A stretch of 64,000 nucleotides of DNA, from the NCBI RefSeq assembly GCF_949628215.1, contig NC_134277.1, positions 111,307,463 to 111,371,462 on the forward strand, given 5' to 3'. This document shows, piece after piece, positions 29,056 to 42,885 of the stretch (positions are counted from its first letter, which is position 1; every line of letters begins with the position of its first letter). The notes below the pieces were generated by a model that had not been told where the DNA came from, ran no database searches, and was given only the letters and a program-made list of their open reading frames with translations. Made by a program: the position numbers and the translations under genes. Source of the stretch: Phalacrocorax aristotelis (taxonomy: Eukaryota > Chordata > Aves > Suliformes > Phalacrocoracidae).

Positions 29056-31230
29056 GAAGTAGTTTGTAGTGAAATATGTGTCTTCCACTGTAAGCATCCA
29101 ATGTCAAAAGAAATTGTAAGATTAAAAAAATGATAGCTTTCAGCTGTTGCTCAGTAAGTAGTCAATGTTTCTTTTCTTCTGGAAAGCCGATACTCCTTCT
29201 TCAGGGGAATTTAGGTGGACAAAATCAGAATAGGAGAGTACAAGAGGCTTAAGGAGACTGCAGCCGGTCCTGTGATTCTCTCCATAGGAGATGTTTAACA
29301 TCTTATTCACTACCCACAACTGCCACATGTGGGTTGTGCCTGAAGTGGCCGTTGTTAATCTATGCTGGAACATGCCATGGGGAAGTTTGGTGAAAGGACT
29401 TGATTATGTATATACAGAATTGAATTGTCCCAATACCATAGCTCAAACGCAAGGTAAACCAAGATGGATTAACCCATCCTTAATAGAAAGCAGGAGGAGG
29501 AAGTTCAGAACAACTTTTGCCATTCTGCTTGGAAAATATCAATGGCCCGCGGTTAGAAACAAAAGATTTCTGCAAGGATTTACTAATACTTTTGAAAACC
29601 GCATTAGATGGAAAACCCAGAACCACAGAAACACAGGAGTCAACGAACTTCAATATGCCTATGGCTGTGTGGGTTCATGAAAATAAGTCTGTAGATATTG
29701 TAGCAAAACTTCCTACATATATTCTTAACATGTAACATCTAAGCACCTGAAAAGGATCAAAAGAGTGGAGGTTGCCAGTTGCCATGCCATTTTCTATTTT
29801 GGTCAGGAGAATGGGATTTCCAACACAAAGGCCTTCCTCTGCTTTGAAATGGAGGAGGTGTTTAGTGTGATGACCTTGCAGTACTTTCCCCTCTTGGCTG
29901 GTTGGCAACACTATCGCTTTCCCACAGTTTAATAAAGCCATTTAAGGGCCAAAGTCTAATTCCAGTTACACTCAGTCTCTTCCCTCCCCCAGCCCGCAGG
30001 ACTCAAAAGAAGATAGGTGATGTCCCCAGCTGGGACTGAGGACAGTCCAGACATGTATACCAGACCCCACAACAGGGGTTAGTCAGAACCTGGACTTAAG
30101 ACAGAAAAACGTGCAATATCCTCCCACCCCCTCCGGCTGCCAGCAGAGCTTGGGTCACAAAGACATCTCTCTCCGCACATGGATCAATTGAAAGCTTTGC
30201 TGCACAGAGTTGCTCCCGTTACTCAGCTTTTTTGTAATGCGGCTACTCATCAGCAAGCATCAGAAATACAATGCACATGTATTGGGTACTAAAAGCATCC
30301 ACTGTCTGAAGATTGAAGGCTTGGAAAACTGCTTCTGAAAACCAGCCATCTTCTATGCAGGCTAAGCAAGAAGCTTCTCAGCTTTAATTGCAGGGTTGGT
30401 TGCTTGTTTTTTTAAAAACTGTGTCTCATATTGCCTAAATGCAAGACACAGACCACAAGCAGTGTTGTATGTTTCTGTCTGGTTAGAGCCACCTGCTTAT
30501 TAAGGATGCTTGCTTCACTGCTGGGAGTTTGGGGATGAGATGCACCAGCACGTTGTGCTTTTCTTTTAGTTGTCAGATCTGGCCTAGCTGAACAGGTTGC
30601 TCAGTGTATGGCACAGGCAGGTAGCACTGTGTTGGGAAAGGCACCCTGTCCCTGCTCTTCACTCCTGAATTGTGCTGCCAGGGAAAATTGCCACAGCCCA
30701 ACTGAGCTGCAGGGGCTGCAGAAAGGGATGGGGCTCTCCTCACTCAGCTCCTCTAGGGTGGTGAGGGCAAGGGGTGGGCAAACTTCCTTAGTCCTACACA
30801 TGAGACCCCCAGAAAGCTTAGGGGTGCAAGAGGGCATGTTACTGCCTCATGCCTCAGTGTTATGAATAATCTTAGGCCATGCTGGCCATATGCTTTAACA
30901 TATGTAAAGGCCATAAAATTAGTAAATAGTAGCATTCAATGGGGACTTTTGTGAGGTGGTTTATATTGCTGCACTATGGAAAGATTGTGGAGGTTCTTGG
31001 AGGTTCCGTCCCCCGGGTCCCACCACGTGGCATGTCCCTAAAGCACTGCTGGGCACTTCAGGGGTGCACTGCCCTGGGCTTGGAGGAGTTGGTCTGGCCT
31101 GCTGACAGGCTTTCTGTGTGTAAAAACCAGTGCTATCTACATGAGAAACCCCCAAACCAGCTCTGAGTCAGAGGGAGGGGCGGTTCATGGCTCACGTCCT
31201 GATTTCAGTTCTGTCTATCCCTAAGTGTCT

Positions 31231-31293
31231 TTCACTGAAGTCATCTGGATTACCCCACATATCCACGGACATGAACAAAATTAGATTCTGGCC
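31231..31293 (+). repeat. Dispersed degenerate repeat motif
   Basis: TTCACTGAAGTCATCTGGAT, followed some 25 bases later by AAAATTAGATTCTGGCCC. The order and wording match the motif at 2547 and the general 'ACTTCAATGG...GATTTGGCCC' pattern seen elsewhere in this window. Confidence 0.4.
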
Positions 31294-32635
31294 CAGGATA
31301 CTTTTTCACTTGAGTTTAGTTCTTGGTTCACATTGATACATACTATATGGCTTTAATCAGTGGAAAAAGGAACAGCCTTTTTCAGAAAGCTGTGCAGGTG
31401 TGCACTCTTCCTACCTTTGGTCCTCAGTCACATTCTCAGTCTCCATACACAAATCTGAGAATATGCTCACTCCAAAAAGATCCATGGAGCTCTATACGGA
31501 AGCTAAGCACCAGTGCCTTGACCTAGCATTGTACTTGTCTAGGAAGATAAAAAGAATATGTTGTAACTAAATTATTCAATTATCTCCAGGAATCTGTTTA
31601 GTCTCAAACACCTGCAGCCCAGCTGACAAATGCCATGCTGTTCCCCCAGAAACTCGTGATAGGATGGCATTGCCCACGCAGAGCTCTGCAGCCTTAACCT
31701 CAGCCCCTGCACTGGCGGCTGTCACACCTACACTTTGTCCTCTGCTGCCAAGAAACACAAACGCAGTCAGAAGCAAGCTCCTTCACACGCACAAGATTAA
31801 TAGCCCATCTCTTCAAACCACATCCACTGGCTTTTCCATTTTGTATGCAGTACAGAGAAAGATATTCCCAATACCAGATTCTGCCACCCTCACTTAAACT
31901 GAGCAATAAATGACCTCGTGAGTAATCTACAGATGGCAGCAGGGCTATCTGAAGAACAAGGAACATATTTTAGGAGGAATATCACTGGGAGAGAGGTGTT
32001 TTAGTGACTTTCAAAGCGTGAGCCTAGGGTAGTACACAGCGTGAATGATGGTATCACAGTCTGGCTCCAGTGGCTGAATGAAAATAAAATTGAACATTTT
32101 ACAGCAGACAGAAGTCTCTGCTATTAGCAAACAAGCAGTTTGAGCTGGGTGGATACAACAGCAGATGCACTCCCAGATCTCCAGTCTGTAGGTTTGCATG
32201 CTAGGGCTGTCTTCCAAAACAAGTGAAGTAGTTCTCCAAGCCCTCACATTACATCTCTTAACTACAAGCAAATACAGTGTGTATGATTCTCACAGTGTTA
32301 GCAGTAAAAAACGTGCTTTGGGAAAAAGGTGAACGGAAGGAGTAAGGGGAAAAAATGGCAATACAAAGCCTAGCACATTTTTTGGTTATGCTATCACCAT
32401 AGCATGATGGTGCACCTCCACCCTGACACACTTGGGCAGGTGATGGGGTAACCCCAAGCAGCTTCTGAAGACATACCTGACCTGCTTCTGCACTCCTATT
32501 AGTAACAGGAGAGGTCACAACTTCTGGCCTCAGAAGCGTGGAAACATTTTAAGGGACAGCCATCACATTTTATTTCAAATGCAAGCAGCTACCTTAACTG
32601 GAGAACAACCCAGAGTTGTTTTCACCCTAAATGCC

Positions 32636-32668
32636 TTTTTTTTTTTTTGGGGTGTTTTTTTTTTTTTT
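32636..32668 (+). repeat. Poly(T) pair, T13 and T14
   Basis: Two T runs separated by GGGGTG. A matching A-rich patch with A12 lies about 200 bases downstream (32831-32876), so the two could pair as a large, imperfect A/T hairpin; the interval between them is unremarkable. Confidence 0.9.
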
Positions 32669-32830
32669 CTTTTGACAGTCTAGATCAACCCAAAGGCAGT
32701 GTCTGAGCTCCCTGGTTTTGAGTGGCATTACTGAGGGCACTAAGCAAGTTAATTATTTTAGAGTCAAGAAGTTAAGATGTGTTCCATTAATACCCCAATT
32801 TGTACATAAATCTCACTGTATGAGTGCCCA

Positions 32831-32876
32831 GAAAAACAAACAAAAAAAAAAAACACAAAAAAAACCACAAAAACCA
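32831..32876 (+). repeat. A-rich low-complexity patch
   Basis: A-runs interrupted by single C (AAACAAAC, A12, CACA8CC). Encodes Lys/Gln strings in an overlapping open frame that is not a gene. Confidence 0.9.
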
Positions 32877-35649
32877 GGGCTCAGACCCCACAGTTTCAGA
32901 GTGCAGAGCTCAGTTGTGCTAACTACAGACAAACACAGCAGTTGTTGTTTGGGAAAGGTCAGGAAGTTTGTTATTTATATAAAAGGCAGCGCTGAAGGAA
33001 GGAACAGCAGCAGGATGAGAGAAATGGATGGTATCCTGTTGCTAACGCTGAGCAAAGGGGATAAACATGTTGGCATGCTGAAGACATCTGATGTATACAG
33101 TGTGCCTGCCTAGCAGAGGCCCTGAAATGTAGGGAACGGACATTTTAGATGAAGTGGAGAAAGAGGCAGGATTCAAAATAAGGCAGTGGGAAGATGATTT
33201 TTACTGTGCTCCAAGAAGTAACTGGATGTCCCACTAATCTTAGTCATACAGTATCCAGAAGATGAATTAAGAGCTACTTACTCAAGGATAAATAGAGAGT
33301 AGCAGTCATCCAGAAGACTGTGATCCTATCGCCTGAAGGCAGGGGCTCAGCACTCAGCAGGTGTATATCTGCAATCAGTAGGTTTAATTGTTTCAGTGAG
33401 CTTCACCACGGTAGTACAGAGAATGGCTGCACACCTCTATGTACCGTGACTGTTGATATTTCACTCTTCCTGTGCCTTTCCCAGTAAAAGCCATAACCAG
33501 TCTGCTGCTTTTCTTCACAAGTAGCCTGAACCCTACAGCTGCCTGAAAGACAAACCTGAAAAGCACAGAATTTGGTGCTTGCTCTATAATCAGGCATCAG
33601 CACCTCCAGCATCATCATCATCAGCTTCCGAACATGCTTTTTGTCCCTATTCCAAGTGCTGGCATTTCTGGTGTTGTCTGTGTACTGAACTGTCATCTGC
33701 TGAGCAGCTACGTAGCTGAGGTCAGGCACTTGACCAAACTACAGGAAATATGAACGACATCAACAGCCCACTGCAGAGCTGGGCCAGTCGAGATTTGGCT
33801 TTATGGCAGTTCCAGCCAGTTTTGCTTTGGCTGTAGATCTCTGGCAGCAATCTGCCTGGGTGTCTTAACTCTTGAAAAGTGAAGTCAATGAGTACTTGTA
33901 GTCCTCAGTTTATTAGCAGTCTTCTGGGAAAACATTAATAGGAAAGTCTGAGGGTAAAGTTTTCAGGGACAGATTATTTTACAGTTGCCAATTCTTAAGG
34001 TTTAAATCTTCAATCAGGTTGACTTTCAGCAAAACAAGAATGTGAATACCTGCATTAATTTGGAATAGACAATTTTTTGGTTTTAAAACTGAGGAACACT
34101 GTGGGAATATCAGAATCCATTCAACAAATTAGACTTTGTTCCAGAAAACGATCTGCTTACGCAAGAAAAACAGAAGAGAAGGAACAGAAACAGTATAGAA
34201 TTGGTTAACTTAATATGAGTGTTAAAATCTTCATTTCTGCAGACGGTGTTTTGGACTGAACTCACTCTCCCAATTTTCTGGAATCATATCCTTAGAGGCA
34301 AACTGATCTGTTTACACTTGTGCAACCCAGCTGGAAGCAGATAAGAAAACAGCTTAAGCTAAAACCAGAAAGGTATGAAATATTGAGACCATGCTAAGTG
34401 TGGCTGTGGCTTGCAGGATTTTAGAATGGCTGTAGCAAATAAGCACTTTGATCCATTTAGTAAGACTAATTACATCCTAGGATCCATTAACATGTCCTTG
34501 TGCTGAACATGTAGGTTTGCTAATCCTTCACTTAGGTGATGTCACAGCAGGGTACTTTACCATCATCAGCAGCCATCCCCAGCTTCCCATGCTGCATCCA
34601 GCAGCTTCCCAGCCCCTTACATCCATCCTGCTACAGCGCTGCCTCTAACCACCTGCTCCTGGACCAGGACCCCACTCAGCTCTATTTCAGCATCCTGATC
34701 AACAAAGGTATTAGATAGAGATCAATGATCGCTCATCCATGTGCAGGTCTGGGGCAGCTTTTGCATAGGATGAGGCATCCACACACCCACCACAATTCTC
34801 ATCCTGGGGCAGGGAAGTTGCTGCGGGCTGCCAGGCAGAGCAAAACTCCCTGTGCACCAATTTGTGTGCCCATAGACCTCAGCGTGAAGTCAATAGAGAC
34901 CTCTTAAAACCTAAACTTGATGACAAAAGGAAGTTCTGGCATGTGATTTTTAATAACTTTCTAATGAACCCAGTAAAAAGCCAAACATTCCAGCATTTAA
35001 ATCCCAAGTACAGGAACTACTATACTATTGGTAGTTAGCAGTAAGTTACAGTGCATTTGAAAGGCTGAGGCATGATGTAGGCATACATTACAACAAAGTT
35101 TATCTAGCAGATTCCAGCCTTGATAAGCTAATACTGTACTGAAAAAGCTAGCCATGTCCTGCCAACAGTACACATTCAACACACTTCTCGAAAACACAGA
35201 AGCACAATAGAAGAATACTTTAAAAGGAAACAAAATATTTCCACTGTATGAAGATGGGTCATCCCAAAAGATAACCACATTGATGTGAGCCTTTTTAAAA
35301 GGCCAGATTAAGCAGGACAGTGCATGCAAACTGTGTCTCTCTCCTAGAGTTTATACTCATAAATTTGCAGATGAAATAATGGGAAAAGGAAATGAGCTAG
35401 AGCTCACTATTTAAACTCATAATTAGGAGTTTAAATGGTCAAGTTATGTGCCTATTTTTATAGATATCCTATCTTTATACGTACGAACAGTTCTTTCTTC
35501 AGCTAAGATTTCCCACATGTGAAGTGTGTTGGATCAACAGCTACTGCAATAACTATGTTTTCTTTGAAAACCCTGAGCAAACTTCATTTTGGCGGTTTCT
35601 CTGCACACGTATTTTTGATGGTATCAAGTTTTTGTAGGTATCTTATCAC

Positions 35650-35664
35650 AAAAAAAAAAAAAAA
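35650..35664 (+). repeat. Poly(A) run of 15
   Basis: Fifteen consecutive A after TCTTATCAC. The flanks show no repeat homology that I can see. Confidence 0.95.
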
Positions 35665-38600
35665 GATTATATCTATGCAAAATGCAAATTATCAACAAAA
35701 ACTTTAAATTTAAGCTAATCAAAACCCATGTAGTTGAACTGCTGATGAAAAGAGCAAAAAATTTACTATGGATGGATATTTTGCATTGAGGAAATTAAGG
35801 GCAGAAAGAGGGATGGAAGAGATCCCACCTTGTACAGACTACCAGATCACTGCCTGCTGCTGTGATTCTGTTTATTTTCATGGGCTACTCATAACCCCTA
35901 GTAACAGGCTTATCTTATGTGGATATGAACCCACAAGGCTGCCAATCCCAAGATTACATATGCATTTATAGGTAATCTATCCTCACATGTCCCTACTACT
36001 GACATAAGTTTTAAAGACATGGTGCTCTAAGAATGAAGTCTTGCCAGGAGAACCCTTAAGCACATGAAGACAGGATAATTCAGGGTGTCTTTAATAGAGA
36101 CAGGCCAGATCTTACAGACCCAATCAAGATTCCTATAGTCAAAGATGTGATCAGCACATGGGATAAACCAGGCTTATCTACACTATATGATGAGACCCCC
36201 CACACCTGCACCCCCAAGCTGGATCCAGGGTGGGGAGGTAGGTGCAACCTCCACACAAAGACTTTGGATTGGAGCAAGTATTACCTTGCTAACATAGGTA
36301 GGGCCCGTCAGCTCAGGCACAGGGCTGGTTTATGCTTTTTTGGTAAGGATTTTTAAAGGCCTCTGATCAAGACACTGGTATAGTTTCCCAGTGGCCTCCT
36401 AAACAGCTGTGCAACCCAGCCAAGGCAGAGTTAAACAAGGCTCTGCAGGTGGGGAGAGAGCAGGACGCTCTTAAAATGGTATTTTCACCAAAATATAGAG
36501 TTACATAGAGACAGACCCCACCATGAGTTTTACACAACCTGGAACAAGACCCCACCTCCTCTGCTATTGAGAATTTATTTCTATCCCTCCTATATACTGT
36601 TATTACCACCTTTATGGTACAGACTGTATTGCTACAAGTATCTTGGTTTAGAAGGTGGCTCCGCAATGTAATCCAGGTTTTTAAGGAAAGCTCCCCTATT
36701 GAGCAAGGGGCTGGCAAACTTCAGAATGGGTTGGAAACTCTTTTCTGTCCTTTCATCCTCAAAGCAATAGTTCTCACCCCATTCTTAGCCTGATGTTCCT
36801 GCTTCTAATTTTCAGCTGAAGATGATCTGGCATGACCCAAAAAGCTTGTCTGTTTTGTTGGCTTCTCCCCTTCCAGTTCTCTCCATTGTTCTAATGGGGA
36901 AAAAAATTAGCCTCCCTCCAAACTGCAGCTCACTTAAAGGCCTGTGAAGGAATTTAAGATAGTCACTGGTAGTGAAAATTAGCAGTAGTGACCCTGTATT
37001 ACTGAATGACAGAAGAGAGTGTCTGGAAACTTTGCTGTAGCAAGTCCTCAGTCCCACTTTCCCCTCACCCTATCAGTGGTGCTTACTAGGCATAGATATT
37101 TGGAATTATTTTGTAATTTACATGAATATATTACTAACGGCTTGCAATGCTTCTTCAGGCCCAGGGAATTTGGAATACAGCCACCTGCAACACTCAGCTA
37201 ACTTTGGGCATAAAATACCAGTGTCACCACATATTCACAGTGTGAATGTTGCCAAAATTTTATAGTGATAGTCAGGTCTTCAAAACCACTTGCTTGGGAC
37301 TGAACATGGCTTTCTCTGGTGAGCTGTTGACTCAGAGTGTAAAAAAGAGGATTTGCTGTCAAGTGACAATGCTGCAATAACTACATGAACAATTTTCTAT
37401 GTCTTAGAATATTTTACGATTGTCCATTGCAGACAGTACAAACTCTTCCAGGCTGCACTCATTGCAGTAGGGAACCTCTGCAGAAGGTGGCAGCCAGCAC
37501 CCTTGTCCTAGCCTTGTACTGTAGGCAGAATGCATAAGGCTAAGTTAATCTCCTACTACAGAAAAACCTATGAAAGCCACGACATATCTGCTGTATTTAG
37601 TTCCTGGTAGGCTTAATCTGTGCACAGCATCCTTGCAGATTGTCCGCCTGGGCTTAACATACTTTATGTGTTTGCTCTTCTGTTTCCTGGAGCACATACT
37701 TAACTCTTATCTCCCTTGGATGCTCAGGGGACAACGCCTGGAACAGCTCCTAAAGTTGGTGCGTCATTGTTAATATAATTTATTTTCTTTTCATAGGTGT
37801 GGGGACAGCCACAAGGGATCCATAAGCCTGTATCTGACTCCAGTATTGTCTCTTTTGCATGCGTAGCTTGTGTTGCCAAAAACGATGGCAAGAGACCAAT
37901 CTCACTCCAATACCAGCCAACACATGGATAATTTCATACTGATTGCCAGACCTGACTGACCAGAAGTATTTTCAAGTCCTCCTAGTTCTGTCAGAAATGG
38001 TTTTAGACAACAGAAGAATCCTCAGCTGCTTTCCCCTGACTACACAGGAAAATTGCTACTTTAAGTTGAAGTAATTAAAGCAATTCGTTTGCACCTACCT
38101 CATTTCAGGAAAGTCCAGCTCATTAAAAGTGTTTCTCACAGGAGCCAGTTTTCAAGATCTAAGTTTTGATGGACGTTAAACATGAACTCTGGCTATCCAA
38201 GGGCAGAGAGGTAGCTTCCACCTACTGTGCATGTATTGGAAACCTTTTACTGTCTTGAGAACTTGTAGGATAAAAGATACTGCCAGAAACCACAACATTC
38301 ATCTACAGTGATTTTACTAAAGTTTAAAGGTAGCAACCACACATGATTCTTTGATCTGGCACAGGAAAGTAAGATCAATCTCATTGCACCCTGCAGTCTG
38401 ACAAAAATTAATAGCTTCTTCAACAAGAAGAGCCTTACTTAGGTGGAAGGTAGCATTGTTGTGCAACTGCATGGCCTTGCATTTGAAACTGCATCTCAAG
38501 CCATGCTGAGAGTTGGTGTTAATCAAAGAATACCCACCCCTTGCTTTTCCAAGAATGAGACTTTTTTTTCATAGCAAACACCATCACTATTCACTTTATC

Positions 38601-38691
38601 AAAGTGCAGTCTTACAGGCATACACGCAGGCTCAGCAATCTGTTTATTCACGCTTAAGCAACAAAGTTCTCGTGTACCTGCTCCCAAGTTA

Positions 38692-38956
38692 CTAGTGGTA
38701 GAACGAGAGGAAATGACTTCAAGCTGCATCAGAGGAGGTTTAGATTGGGTATTAAGAAAAATTTCTTCACTGAAACTGAGTGGTCAGGCACTGGAACAGG
38801 CTGCCTGGAGAGGTGGTGGAGTCACCATCCCTGGAGGTGTTAAGAAAATGTGTAGTTGTGGCACTTCAGGGCATGGTTTAGGAGACATGGTAGTGCTGGG
38901 TTGATGGTTGGACTTGATGATCCTAGAGGTCTTTTCCAACCTTAATGATTCTATAA
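38692..38956 (+). mobile_element. CR1 LINE 3'-end fragment
   Basis: About 265 bases of a CR1 3' end on the plus strand, opposite in orientation to the 43.7 kb copy. The sequence starts abruptly near ACTAGTGGTAGAACGAGAGG. It continues through the conserved stretches GGAACAGGCTGCCTGGAGAG, GAGTCACCATCCCTGGAGG and GGTTGGACTTGATGATCCT, and ends TTCCAACCTTAATGATTCTA, the usual CR1 3' terminus. Only the extreme C-terminal coding sequence and the 3' untranslated region are present, so it is a severely 5'-truncated insertion. The open frame at 38695-38904 is simply this fragment read through and is not a gene. Moderate divergence from the familiar consensus suggests an older insertion than the minus-strand copy, but no divergence value was calculated. 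Confidence 0.95.
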
Positions 38957-39279
38957 GGAGCTAAAGAAGAAAAACTTCCAGCCATGGTGGGAATGTCCAG
39001 CTACCCTTTCCAAAAAGCAGCATGAACTACATGCAACATCCATCTAAACAGCCATATTAAGACTTACTCTTTTTAATTATATTCTACAGAAGCCCTCATC
39101 AGCTCGCTCTAACAGCACTTTGATTCCCAGACCCTTATCCTCCAAGGTCTTTTCTTCTGTACCTTACTTATCAACCTTTTAAATAATGAGTAGGTTATCT
39201 ATCAATTTGTCACCAATAGCAATTTACCACCTGGCCACCACCCTCAGCTCAACAGCATATCATAATGAAGCACAAACGT

Positions 39280-39326
39280 GGGGGGGTGGGGGGGAGTGTG
39301 TGTGGGGTGTGGTGGAGGGGGTGGGG
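39280..39326 (+). repeat. G-rich tract, G-quadruplex candidate
   Basis: Five runs of four or more G within 47 bases (7, 7, 4, 5 and 4 G), separated by T, an AGTGTGTGT-type spacer, a TGTGGTGGA spacer and T. Some of the spacers exceed seven bases, so it falls slightly outside the strictest quadruplex pattern, but the two 7-G runs alone could supply four G-triplets. Confidence 0.85.
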
Positions 39327-40254
39327 ATGATGAATCTCTTTGAAAGGTCAGTTCTCTGGATGAGAGGCTTCCAGAAACAAATAACTTAATATTTAGGAGG
39401 GGCAGCTGGAGTCACAACTGTAGCTGTTGAATGAAAAACTTTCAGCTCACAGCACTTCAGAAAAATCACAATCCCAGGAAGTGTTTTATGCATGCACAAC
39501 ATTATCTTCTTATGCTTTTTCTCAGTTGTCATTTTTAGATGGCTCCAAAATCAACAGATATTTGTCATGACAATTCTTTGGGATTTGCAGTCCAGAAGTA
39601 TCAGCCCTATTTGCTACCTATCTTTGTACGCAACCCTTGTGTCACCTTTGTTTCTGGTAAGATAAGAAATCTGGAGTTATACCCAGTATGGAAAATATAC
39701 TGGTACTACAGCTGAAAGGTGTTTGTAAGGGATCTTTTATCTGTCTGGAAAAAAGAAAATTCATCAAGCTTAGAACATGTTAGTGCTTATTCATATGTCA
39801 CATACAGTGTGTATGAGCCTGGGTGCACATCACTGCTGCAAAAGGCTTGACAAATGCACAAAAACTTTGCAAAGTAAGAATGCAGTTTCTGAGCAGGCTT
39901 TATAGCATGTGGCCCCCTCAGTGGCCATGCTACTCCTGTGTTGCCCAGCTCCTGGCTTTGCAGGCCAGCATTTAACTGCACCATGTCCCTTCTCCTGTCC
40001 CTCTGCCTCCAGCACAGCTCTTGGATGGTGATTGTGTGAGGGCTGGGGGATGGCCTGTCCCTCACACAAACTTCCAGCGCATTGTCTGAAGCAGCTGCTG
40101 AATGTGAGAAGTAGCTTCCCTGTCCTTCCTCCAGATATTTTACAGCCCTCTAGCTAAACTGTCCAGCCCCACAAATTATTCCAGCTAAAACCCATGTCCC
40201 ACCCTGCCCTCCCCACCTGCTTCTCTCCCTTTAGCCTTGAAAATGAAATGTAAC

Positions 40255-40345
40255 CATACAAGATGTATAGCCTAGCTTCTTAATTATAACAGCAATTAAA
40301 TCAGCTAATTATTAGCAGCTCTCCTTTTTCTGAAAGGAGGTAATC
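40255..40345. promoter_or_regulatory. Candidate conserved noncoding element, ATTA-rich
   Basis: Within about 50 bases (40280-40320) lie clustered homeodomain-type cores: TTAATTATAA, CAATTAAAT and CTAATTATTAG. They are followed by a 7-base inverted repeat CTCCTTT/AAAGGAG with a 5-base loop (40321-40339) and GGTAATCAAG. The block is free of recognisable repeats. Density of such cores and a lack of low-complexity sequence are typical of vertebrate developmental enhancers, but no conservation test was possible, so this is inference only. Confidence 0.25.
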
Positions 40346-42885
40346 AAGATGCAATGTCAGCCTAAGAAGTGGTTAACCAAGGAAGATTTCTGTGACTATC
40401 TTGGTGCCCACAGTGCCCTGCTTGGGTCCAAGTTAAGGAATCATAAAGAGCCTTTGAAGCAGACTCGGTGTGTCATCTGCATATGTTTGCAGCTGGTTTA
40501 CTGTTAGCATGGACAGAGCAAATAAATGATTATGTGTTTCTGACCTATATCTGTTGATACTAGCCTTCTTTCTTGGAAGTTTCCTTTGTACACTGTCCAA
40601 CCCTTGTCTGGCTGCTCATAGCATCACTTCTTGCATATTCCTAAAAAGTGCCACACCACAAAATTGCAGAGGACTTCCAGAAATACTTCTAAGAAAACAC
40701 TTTCTTCAGAGAGCTAATAGGACAGCTAGCACAAGTTATTTGGTCGGCTGTAATTCCCATCCATCCTAGAAAGTCAGCATCAACTTCAGGTGACTACAGG
40801 CTCCTGCACAGATAGCAGGACAGCTGTGGTGCAGCCAGAGGCAATTCCTTTGGTATGACTGCCTTTGGCATAGCCATAAAGAGCCTGCTGCAGTTGCTCA
40901 GCCACCACACTGTTCCTACAGGTCACTTTGATTTCCTGCCGTATCTTACTGCTCACCAGGCCCAAATTGACAACGACATTTCTGTGCCTAATTTTAACTG
41001 AAGTGAAGGGGAGGTAGGTGTCTAAATACTGCTAGCTCTTAGTCATTAGACAGGTCTTGCCTTCCCTGGGCAGCCTTGCTCAAGGACAGCATGAAATAGT
41101 ATTCAGGGCAGTAGGTAATGTAAGATGCTGTCAGCTCATTGTTTTTTAAAAGCTCCATAAAAATATTCGGAGTATTCAGCTGCCCACACTGGCTCAAATT
41201 ATGAGTTTCTCCCACACTGTGTAGCCTTCAAATGTGTTTAAATCGAGCTCCTTTTACTTGAGGATACTGTTGCTTCTCATTCTCTAGATAAAAAGCACTA
41301 ATGCCTGTGGCATTACTCCAGGTTTATGACACTGTAAGACCCAGAAGGATTAGTATCCAGAGATTTTATTATTATTTTCCATATCTGGTTATCAAGTAGC
41401 ATCTGACGTTTCTGAAATTCAAAGATAATTAAAGTACAATTTTAAGATTTGTGTCTGCTTCTCAGGCAAGCTGATAAAAGCAGATTCCTCATTTCTGCAT
41501 TTTATAGTAATCCATTTCCTGACAGTTTCATATCTGGGATTGAATATAGCAGCATTTGTGTTGCTAATATACTGGTTATATATTTAAACAATTACATCTA
41601 GTCAAATATAGAAAGGGAAAATAGAATGGGGCTATTTCTGCTAATCTTGGCTTTTACTAAGTCTCTCCCTATGAAATCTAAATTCTGGGACAAATTTGGC
41701 TTTACATCCTGAATGCCACAACCTCTTGTAAAAGGCAGAACCAAAACACAGACTTATACTAAAAAATTACAAGTATTTTAATTAATATGTATATAATGTT
41801 CAGCAATAGCTGTTTGTTTTGGAAAGCTGTGCTGTAATGATTAACACATCTGCAGAAGCATCCACAGAATGCAGGCAGGGTATGCTGCTCCACCAGTGCC
41901 AGGGTCTGTCACACTGCATATTAGAAGCTTGGATGTGAAAAAATTTTCTGAGTAATTCAAGTACTGTGCAAATGAAGTTAGCAGTTTAGATACATTTACA
42001 AAAACAAAGGTTGATGATTACAAAGCTAGAAAGAACTTGGACTGTGTTTACATGTGCTTCCTGGAAGGTAAAATATAATCAGAGGAAGAAAAAAATTAGC
42101 TTTCAAGATTTTCTTTTTTGTTGTTGGGGGTCTTGTAAGTGGTGATTGTTTTCTTGTGGCAGGATAATATGGAAGATTTCTGTGCTCTTACTCTGTGGTG
42201 TGATTTGATGAGACAGCTGGTGGTACCCCATGCTGGAACAACAGCTGCGAATGGTCATGTAAGGCTTCTGGAGAGTACAACACAAGCCAGCAATATGTGT
42301 CTATCAGCTATCAGTCACTTTCCTTTTAATTAGTGTCAGATGCAGTGTCTCAGTAAGTAGTGAAATGTCAGCAGTCCCACACTCTGAAATAAAGCTTCCT
42401 CAGACCCCAGCTAGAGCTCAATTGCTTTTGTTGCTGCAGTCCAGTGACCTCTGAAGAGAGAAATTCCCAGTCATGCTCATGCTTCCCACCATGGCCAAGA
42501 GCAGATGCCAAGGGAACAGGCATCTATGAAAACTCCATTTAACAATCTCGCAGCTTCCAGCCAATTTCAGGGCAGGGACTTCCTCAAGAGGCTGTAGGTT
42601 CTAGGTATTTAATACTCTCAGGGGATTACTCTTCCATTAAATTCTCCAGTCTATTGCTGAACTCATATAAAACTTCAGCACCCACACCATCCTTTGGCAA
42701 GGAGGTCTGCAGGTCAGCTGCCTGAGAAGAGGTTTTGTTTGGAGCCTTACTATTTTATTAGCTTAACCTGATGCCTCCCACCTCTTGTACTGGAAAAGAG
42801 TGAAAAATCAATCTACTCATTCTCTCTGTGCCACTTAAGGTTTCTTGTAAATCCGTCACCTCCTCCTCCATTACCTCCTTTCCAA

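Larger units (their letters stand above)
28561..38691. other. Noncoding, unique-looking sequence, no gene recognised
   Basis: Holds the candidate element at 28905, the dispersed motif at 31231 and the poly(A)/poly(T) patches at 32.6-32.9 and 35.65 kb. A Ser/Pro/His-encoding patch at 34540-34700 is a run of loosely repeated CAGCAGCC/CCAGCTTCCC words, not a clean tandem repeat. The 129-codon frame at 29291-29680 is the least biased open frame here, yet matches nothing I recognise. Confidence 0.8.
38957..42885. other. Noncoding sequence between CR1 copies
   Basis: Contains the G-rich tract at 39280 and the ATTA-rich candidate element at 40255. The rest (notably 40460-42885) shows no exon, RNA gene or clear repeat to my reading. 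Confidence 0.8.

Noticed and set aside
29291..29680. 129-codon plus-strand open frame
   Set aside because: Composition is ordinary but no domain or motif is recognisable; at this length chance frames are expected in 64 kb.
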